Source: a virus
Reading direction: 5' to 3' (one strand)
DNA length: 26,150 bases
Virus record (IMG/VR): IMGVR_UViG_3300006030_000094
Location: 1 to 26,150 of that record
Shown here: positions 21,749 to 26,150 of the stretch, piece after piece
How the letters are laid out: each line of letters begins with the position of its first letter
How positions within the stretch are numbered: the first letter of the stretch is position 1
Program-made: the position numbers and the translations under genes
The notes under the pieces: generated by a model
The model's input: the letters and a program-made list of their open reading frames with translations, nothing else
What the model was told of the DNA's origin: nothing
The model's database searches: none

Positions 21749-22208
21749 TGAGGAGAATCTCCCAGCGGTCTGGCATCTGCAGGTCATAGACTAGGTAATG
21801 GATTGCGCGGCGTAGGGTGTCGATGTCATCTCTGAAACTCCCTAGGCCAAGATTACATGGTGAACACAGCAGGCCCCGCACGCGCTTGGACGAGTGACAA
21901 TGGTCCACGAACAATCGTGAGCGCGACGGCGGCTTTTGGCAAATCTCACACACCCCTCCAACACTTGCGATCATACGCTGGAGCTGGTCGGAGGTTATGC
22001 CGTATCTTTTTTTCAAATCCTCTTCGGAGCGTTTCTTCTTGGCCTCTGGGCCGCTGCGATATTTTGCGCGTAAATATTTTTGGCAGACTTTGCATGTGTG
22101 CTGTTTGCCGAGAGGTTTGGTTAAGGATGCGAAAAATTCTGTGAGGGGTTTTATTTCGTGGCAGTAACCACAGCGTCTTTTATTTTGCAGTCCCAAAACG
22201 TTTGTCAT
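21639..22208 (-). CDS. HNH endonuclease of the T4 endonuclease VII type
   Basis: A 189-residue protein with a first zinc ribbon (C13, C16, C39, C42), a helical linker (RYGITSDQLQRMIAS), then the endonuclease VII core: CEIC (87-90), the catalytic VDHCH (101-105), RGLLCSPCNLGLG (111-123) with zinc ligands C115 and C118, and a C-terminal helix. Such enzymes resolve branched DNA, or spread as free-standing homing endonucleases. The last ~35 residues (NEKIRPRRARPLASARRP...) are read out of frame across the start of the DUF3310 gene and look unselected. It also overlaps the end of the holin gene by 29 nt, which fits insertion between two older genes. Confidence 0.85.
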   Translation of the reverse strand: MTNVLGLQNKRRCGYCHEIKPLTEFFASLTKPLGKQHTCKVCQKYLRAKYRSGPEAKKKRSEEDLKKRYGITSDQLQRMIASVGGVCEICQKPPSRSRLFVDHCHSSKRVRGLLCSPCNLGLGSFRDDIDTLRRAIHYLVYDLQMPDRWEILLNEKIRPRRARPLASARRPRNADRQRKSPSALSEGQP

Positions 22209-22596
22209 ACGAGCGAAGACCTCCGAGCCCTAAGAGCCCGAGCAGAATCACGATGAGGTCCCCCAAATCCACTGCCGGGATTGGCGTGGAATTTCCCGCA
22301 AGCAACAGCACCCATCCGGCCAACGGTCGACCAATGTAGTGCCATGCCAAGGCAGAGCCGCACACCCATCCCACAAAGGGACGCCACCGCGAGGTGAACG
22401 GGTCGGTGCTGGCTGCTTCGACTTTGTTGACATCGGCCTGCATCTGCATAGCTTGGATGTCTGCATCAAGCTGTTTGAACTCGCCTGCCTGCTTCATCTT
22501 CTCCAGTTCGAGAAGCGCGGCAGCTTTCTGTGCAGGGTCTGGCCATGCACGGTCGATTATTTTTCCGACGACTCCAGCGATTGCGTCTGCGATCAT
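22180..22596 (-). CDS. 3TM-type holin
   Basis: A 138-residue protein resembling the GTA_holin_3TM family. Start MIADAIAGVVGKIIDRAWPD at 22596 through an ATGA overlap with the endolysin gene. The N-terminus is helical with an amphipathic coil (KAAALLELEKMKQAGEFKQ), followed by RWRPFVGWVCGSALAWHYI and two more hydrophobic spans (WVLLLAGNS, LIVILLGLLGLGG) ending RSYDKRFG, a typical family ending. It would form holes in the inner membrane and release the endolysin at lysis time. Confidence 0.85.
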   Translation of the reverse strand: MIADAIAGVVGKIIDRAWPDPAQKAAALLELEKMKQAGEFKQLDADIQAMQMQADVNKVEAASTDPFTSRWRPFVGWVCGSALAWHYIGRPLAGWVLLLAGNSTPIPAVDLGDLIVILLGLLGLGGLRSYDKRFGTAK

Positions 22597-22943
22597 GCCA
22601 TGTTCCCGTAGCGTAGACTGAAATGGTTCCCGTCTTGACGGCGGAAGTCTCCGCCCCACGCACAGTCAGGGTGAAGAGACTTCCAGTACTTGCCGAGCGG
22701 CGCATAGGCCGCTGTGTCGGTCTGGTATTTTTCTTTGATGAACAAGTTCAGGTCGATGGCCAGACGTTCGCAGTGCAGGCTGGTGGCCGAGCCGATGCCA
22801 CGCTCCGCGTATATTTTCGCCGCCTCGGGAGAGCGATAGGCATCGCCCACGGTCAACTCAAACCCGTTGTCGTACGCCCAGAGAATGAGCTTGCCGACAT
22901 AGAGCGTAAAGCGCCGCTGTCGCTGTCCGAGGGTTTCGATCAT
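22593..22943 (-). CDS. M15-family peptidase endolysin
   Basis: A 116-residue zinc peptidase of the D-Ala-D-Ala carboxypeptidase / L-Ala-D-Glu peptidase group that cuts peptidoglycan peptides. The zinc-site pattern is intact: SLHCERLAIDL with H57 and D64, and WGGDFRRQDGNHFSL with H107; YRSPEAAKIYAERG precedes it. No signal peptide, so export depends on the adjacent holin, whose start it overlaps. Length is typical of single-domain phage endolysins. It overlaps the previous stop as ATGA and has only a weak ribosome binding site. Confidence 0.9.
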   Translation of the reverse strand: MIETLGQRQRRFTLYVGKLILWAYDNGFELTVGDAYRSPEAAKIYAERGIGSATSLHCERLAIDLNLFIKEKYQTDTAAYAPLGKYWKSLHPDCAWGGDFRRQDGNHFSLRYGNMA

Positions 22944-23347
22944 TTTTTACTACCGGGAAGTTCTTTATAGAACTGCTTAAATTTAGGCGTTTTATATGCC
23001 CCAGAAGCATACGGAATAGCTTCTTTTTTTGTATTGAACCGATAGTAATCTCCGCGTTTGATGGCGGAACTAAAAGCGCTTGGAACGCTAGAGAACTTTT
23101 TAAGTTTACCACCTATGTTTTGTACGGTGGGGAAGACGTACCATTTCCCATCTTCTCCTCGCTCCGCAGCCATTCGATGGGTTTCAACCTGTCCGTTTTT
23201 ATTACGCAAAACAGGAGACCGCTCAGGATAATCTATCCTTTTTTGAAAATCCGGGCTGGTATAGGGCATAGGCTCAAGGGGCAGTTTAGCGCCCCCTTTA
23301 GCCAGATTCCTCACAGCCTTCTTAGCGGTCTTTTTAGGTTCTCTCAC
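22940..23347 (-). CDS. putative virion-associated protein, 135 aa
   Basis: A basic N-terminus (MREPKKTAKKAVRNLAKGG, again with a KGG motif) is followed by RSPVLRNKNGQVETHRMAAE, GKWYVFPTVQNIGGKLKKFSS and NTKKEAIPYASGAYKTPKF. This order (PV-RN-DG-V-T-R, then a W/I-P-T beta segment, then a helix ending in A-A-YA) resembles a short domain I remember inside phage internal virion or ejection proteins. Starts at GTG through a GTGA overlap. Function is unknown. Confidence 0.65.
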   Translation of the reverse strand: MREPKKTAKKAVRNLAKGGAKLPLEPMPYTSPDFQKRIDYPERSPVLRNKNGQVETHRMAAERGEDGKWYVFPTVQNIGGKLKKFSSVPSAFSSAIKRGDYYRFNTKKEAIPYASGAYKTPKFKQFYKELPGSKK

Positions 23348-24297
23348 TTGCGCTTCTGCCGACGTACCTCGCCGCCGTAGCGAAGGCCCTGCATCATGGC
23401 CATGGCTTCATCCGGCGTCACCAGTTTTTGGCGGTGTGCTTCTACTGCACTACGAACCCTTTGTGCTTTTTTGGAGGTCCCCGGCTTGTATTTACGCTTA
23501 CGTGTAGTGCTTCGAATTGTGTCCTGACGTGCTCCAGTGGACACGGAGGAAATGTCCCGCCCCTGTCGAGCAGTGGGTCTGCTCAGGGTAGCGGATGCAC
23601 GCGGCTTACGCTTTCCAATGACGTCCGCCTTAGGGGCGTAAATAGAGGCTTTCTTTTCTTTAACCTTAGCCGGCTTAGGCGCGGCAAGTCGCGGAGGTGG
23701 GCTTCCCAAACGAGGGGTACTACTCGACCCCAAACGCGGCATCGCCGCTGGCGCAGAAAGTCCTGCAGGTTCCTGCTGCGGGTAAGAGCGCCCACGAAAA
23801 ACAGCCCGTGGGCCGCTTTCAGTCATAGCGCCGCCAGAGGTCCGTGGTGCGCGGGCCTTGGGCTTACCTTTCCCGAACAACAAAGAGACCCCCGAGGCCA
23901 TGCCTTCCCCGAAACCCTTTGCCATGTCCCCCGCGTAGTTCGAAAGACTTTCCGCCATTCCGGGGCGTCGTTTGTTTGCTGGCGCGGCGGTGCTGGTGCT
24001 TGGAACGGGCTTCATCGAGCCGCCCCATGAGGGTCGATATTTTCCAGACACGTCAGAGACGGGGGGCAGCATAGACTTTGTAGAGGGCATCTCTGCTTTT
24101 GAAGCAGGGGGTGTTGCAGCTGCCCTAGCGCGTGGCGTTTCTTCCGAGGGATCTTGGGCCGTATCAGACTTTGATCTGAACTGGAGTTTCCCGGTAGGCC
24201 CACGAGTTAGAACGAGGTCGGGATCGTTCAAGTATTTATCCAGTTCCGCCATTCGCGCATCAAGGCGCGCAATTTCGGACTTCGACATTTTTTTCAC
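23344..24297 (-). CDS. basic disordered protein with C-terminal GG motif, 317 aa
   Basis: Starts at GTG (MKKMSKSEIARLDARMAELD) through a GTGA overlap. A short N-terminal helix is followed by ~250 residues rich in Pro, Ser, Ala, Arg and Lys with no visible fold, then a helix (RVRSAVEAHRQKLVTPDEAMAMMQ) and the end GLRYGGEVRRQKRK. The high positive charge fits packaging with DNA. The end resembles those of the 101-aa and 361-aa proteins, so a shared targeting or anchoring signal is possible. Confidence 0.65.
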   Translation of the reverse strand: MKKMSKSEIARLDARMAELDKYLNDPDLVLTRGPTGKLQFRSKSDTAQDPSEETPRARAAATPPASKAEMPSTKSMLPPVSDVSGKYRPSWGGSMKPVPSTSTAAPANKRRPGMAESLSNYAGDMAKGFGEGMASGVSLLFGKGKPKARAPRTSGGAMTESGPRAVFRGRSYPQQEPAGLSAPAAMPRLGSSSTPRLGSPPPRLAAPKPAKVKEKKASIYAPKADVIGKRKPRASATLSRPTARQGRDISSVSTGARQDTIRSTTRKRKYKPGTSKKAQRVRSAVEAHRQKLVTPDEAMAMMQGLRYGGEVRRQKRK

Positions 24298-24617
24298 TTT
24301 GATTTTCCTTTTTTAGCTGTGCGCTTCGATACACGAAACGCCTTGTCCGTTGGGGAGCCTTTGCTCCCCGGGGCGCGCATCTTTTCGCCAGAGCCCGCAG
24401 CGATGCGGGCTCGTTTGGCGTGGATGTTGGCATATAGGCCTGAGGCGGCTTTGCGGGGCATCATTTCTCCTTGAACGTAGTTAGCAATCGCTTGCCGCGC
24501 AGCCAGCCCGATTTTCTCTGCGGCCTGAAACAATGGACGTGCTTCTGGAGCCCTTTTAATGAGTTCTTTTTCGAAGTCAGGGTTATCCATTAGCTGACGC
24601 TTTTGAGCTGGATTCAT
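24294..24617 (-). CDS. small basic conserved phage protein, 107 aa
   Basis: The C-terminal half MPRKAASGLYANIHAKRARI with AAGSGEKMRAPGSKGSPT is a motif I remember from many environmental phages, always of unknown function, Lys/Arg-rich and probably DNA-binding. Most remembered homologues start at that MPRK. Here an extra ~50 residues (MNPAQKRQLMDNPDFEKEL...) precede it. Both starts have ribosome binding sites: GGGGG 9 nt before 24617 and AAGGAG close to an internal ATG near 24462, so two products are possible. Confidence 0.7.
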   Translation of the reverse strand: MNPAQKRQLMDNPDFEKELIKRAPEARPLFQAAEKIGLAARQAIANYVQGEMMPRKAASGLYANIHAKRARIAAGSGEKMRAPGSKGSPTDKAFRVSKRTAKKGKSK

Positions 24618-24631
24618 TCTCGATTTCCCCC

Positions 24632-25717
24632 TTACTTCTTCCCTCGTGTCGGCTTGGCCATGCGGCCACGCACTGCGGGTTTAGTCATGCGGCCCCGCCC
24701 TGCGGGCTTGGCCATGCGACCTTGCGCTGCGGCCTTTTTCTTGGCCTCGCCGCCTTTCCTGAAGCGCGGCAGCGGCGTCCCAAACTGCTGCAATTGCTGC
24801 AACTGCTCCTGCGTCAACGGCTGCGGCTCACGACCCAGATGCCCATACCGAGCAGCCATCGCAGGATCCCGCAAGTCGATGGTCTCCGGCGACTGATAAT
24901 CCGGATGCATTTTTGGGTCCATTCCCTGCCCCGCGCCCAGTCCCTGCATACCCTGCATCCCCTGCCGCTGCGGCATTGCGGGGTATACCTGCGCCGTCGG
25001 TCCTGACGGCATTGCGGGGTATACCTGCGCCGTCGGTCCTGCTGTAGGAGCACCTGCCCTGACAGACTGCATGAACTGCTGCTGCCCTTGCTGCGGCATC
25101 CCCTGCCGCTGCTGCGCGGCCTGCTCCAGCTGCCTTTGATACTGCTGTTGCATTGCTGGGTCCATCCCCTGCAGCCCTGAATGCCCGCCAATCCCACCAG
25201 CAGCGCGCATCCCCTGCCGCTGCTGCATCATCTGAGCGTACTGCTGCATTGCCGGGCTCATTCCCTGCGGCATCCCCTGCGGCTGCGGCGGAGTGCGAAC
25301 GGGGCGATTGATTGGAGGAGTGATCCCCGGAATGTTGGGCCGAGACGGAGGAGACATCATCCCACCGCCGTTGTTGGCAATCATCGAACCACCCATGCCC
25401 GGACGAGGCACTCCACGGCCCATGCCACCGCCATTGTTGGCAATCATCGAACCACCCATGCCCGGACGCGGGACGGCCATCCCGCGTCCGGGGACGGCCA
25501 TTCCCGGACGCGCTGCAGGAGTAGTCGCCATCGCGGTCCGAGCGGGAGTAGTCGCCATCGCGGTCCGAGCGGGAGCGGCCACACCACCTACCTGATACTT
25601 CTGGACAGGAACCTTGCCCTTGGCCATGACCTTTTTAGCAGCGGGCTTCTTAGCAGCGGGCTTCTTCGCCATGACCTTCTTGCCGCGACCGGGCATCGCC
25701 TTCTTCGGAGTTCGCAT
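24632..25717 (-). CDS. Met/Gln/Pro/Gly-rich repeat protein, 361 aa
   Basis: Ribosome binding site AAGGA before MRTPKKAMPGRGKKVMAKK. A histone-like Lys/Ala start (AKKPAAKKPAAKKVMAKGK) and KYQVGG motif are followed by internal repeats: TARTAMATTP-like units twice, RPGMGGSMIANNGGGM twice, GPTAQVYPAMP twice, long Gln/Met stretches, then TPLPRFRKGGEAKKK and three GRMAKP/GRMTKP units. Almost certainly disordered. Probably a virion-internal or DNA-associated protein by analogy with its neighbours; no family recognised. Confidence 0.65.
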   Translation of the reverse strand: MRTPKKAMPGRGKKVMAKKPAAKKPAAKKVMAKGKVPVQKYQVGGVAAPARTAMATTPARTAMATTPAARPGMAVPGRGMAVPRPGMGGSMIANNGGGMGRGVPRPGMGGSMIANNGGGMMSPPSRPNIPGITPPINRPVRTPPQPQGMPQGMSPAMQQYAQMMQQRQGMRAAGGIGGHSGLQGMDPAMQQQYQRQLEQAAQQRQGMPQQGQQQFMQSVRAGAPTAGPTAQVYPAMPSGPTAQVYPAMPQRQGMQGMQGLGAGQGMDPKMHPDYQSPETIDLRDPAMAARYGHLGREPQPLTQEQLQQLQQFGTPLPRFRKGGEAKKKAAAQGRMAKPAGRGRMTKPAVRGRMAKPTRGKK

Positions 25718-25729
25718 TTAATTTCCTTC

Positions 25730-26053
25730 CTATCTGGAACGAGGCCGCGCACGACCTATGGGTTTGACTGACCCCCCTCGCCAGAACTTTGCTTGTGGTG
25801 TTGGAACCTCTTCCATGCGTTGCGAGGCAACTGGAACAGGTTTTTTTCTGGTGAGAGGGGTTTTTTTGCGGGGGATTACCGCTTGGGCATTAGGAGATCG
25901 AATAGATGGCTTCGTGGGCCGTGGTCCACGCACGTTCAAAAGAGACGCCATAAGCTCTTCTTGCGTCTCTTTTTTAGGGACAACATTGTCCCCTTCTTTA
26001 GGGGCAACGTTGCCGCCGCCGGAGTACCGGCGCGGCTTGCGCTTTTTTGGCAT
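25730..26053 (-). CDS. basic protein with two GG motifs, 107 aa
   Basis: Start MPKKRKPRRYSGGGNVAPKE at 26053, with AAGG 9 nt upstream. The rest is Lys/Arg/Pro-rich with one helix (KETQEELMASLLNVRG) and the end AKFWRGGSVKPIGRARPRSR. It carries two copies of the aromatic/basic-GG motif. Likely disordered and nucleic-acid-binding; role unknown. An upstream in-frame start at 26143 lies inside another reading frame and is less likely. Confidence 0.6.
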   Translation of the reverse strand: MPKKRKPRRYSGGGNVAPKEGDNVVPKKETQEELMASLLNVRGPRPTKPSIRSPNAQAVIPRKKTPLTRKKPVPVASQRMEEVPTPQAKFWRGGSVKPIGRARPRSR

Positions 26054-26084
26054 TGACGGGGCCCTTAATCTGTGCCATCCAGCC

Positions 26085-26150
26085 CTAATCGTACTCTCCA
26101 AGCGCGTCTGGGGCAATTCCGTCGTTCCAGTTCCGCTGCCCATGCCATCG
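26085..26150 (-). CDS. C-terminal fragment of an upstream gene (partial)
   Basis: The last 22 codons before the window edge read RWHGQRNWNDGIAPDALGEYD and then TAG. The sequence looks protein-like and stops 31 bp before the next start, as expected from the tight gene spacing. It is too short to identify, and two other frames are also open here. Confidence 0.35.
   Translation of the reverse strand, partial: RWHGQRNWNDGIAPDALGEYD

Overview
The window is a stretch of a tailed double-stranded DNA phage genome or prophage. The evidence is a large terminase, a P22-like portal, a scaffold-like protein, a small terminase, and a holin/endolysin pair. Every gene I can support reads on the minus strand, so transcription runs from high to low coordinates. 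The large P22-like portal suggests a podovirus-type head. Sigma70-like promoters, Shine-Dalgarno (SD) sites and a proteobacterial-type parS palindrome suggest a proteobacterial host. Nothing fixes the genus, and no integrase, replicase or tail fibre is visible.

Layout in transcription order. (1) 26150-20504: basic, low-complexity, probably virion-associated proteins, an M15 peptidase endolysin, a 3TM holin, an endonuclease VII-like HNH protein, a DUF3310 protein and an ADP-ribosyltransferase-like protein. (2) 20400-14549: a compact run of small genes mostly joined by ATGA overlaps, led by a promoter at 20058-20087. It encodes ThyX, a phage adenine methyltransferase, a tandem pair of Gly-Tyr hexanucleotide-repeat proteins, a YkgJ-like cysteine-cluster protein and many small unknowns. 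(3) 14548-14296: an AT-rich gene-free spacer with CTTACACC repeats and a perfect A/T palindrome. (4) 14295-13239: small terminase and a VRR-NUC-type nuclease. (5) 13196-9364: an accessory island of single-gene or two-gene units with their own promoters and terminators, including a DUF932 protein; much of it looks more GC-rich than the flanks. (6) 9363-8477: a gene-free, repeat-dense segment with five large CCCCGGGG palindromes. (7) 8476-1: large terminase, a parS-like site, a promoter, a large Gly/Ala-rich protein, the portal, two small proteins, a GroES-like co-chaperonin, the scaffold-like protein, and the start codon of the next gene, probably the major capsid protein.

The terminase genes are separated by about 5 kb of accessory DNA. 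Six units, five in or beside the island and one at the head of the early operon, share one layout: a TTGACG-like promoter, a stem-loop at the predicted 5' end of the mRNA, then an ATACAGGAG-type SD. Three of these promoters also carry an exact GTCCGGAC palindrome between the hexamers. This looks like a coordinated expression system. The second striking item is a perfect 16-bp chromosomal-type parS palindrome next to the large terminase, with no ParB gene in view.

Functional names rest on motifs and remembered families; no database search was run.
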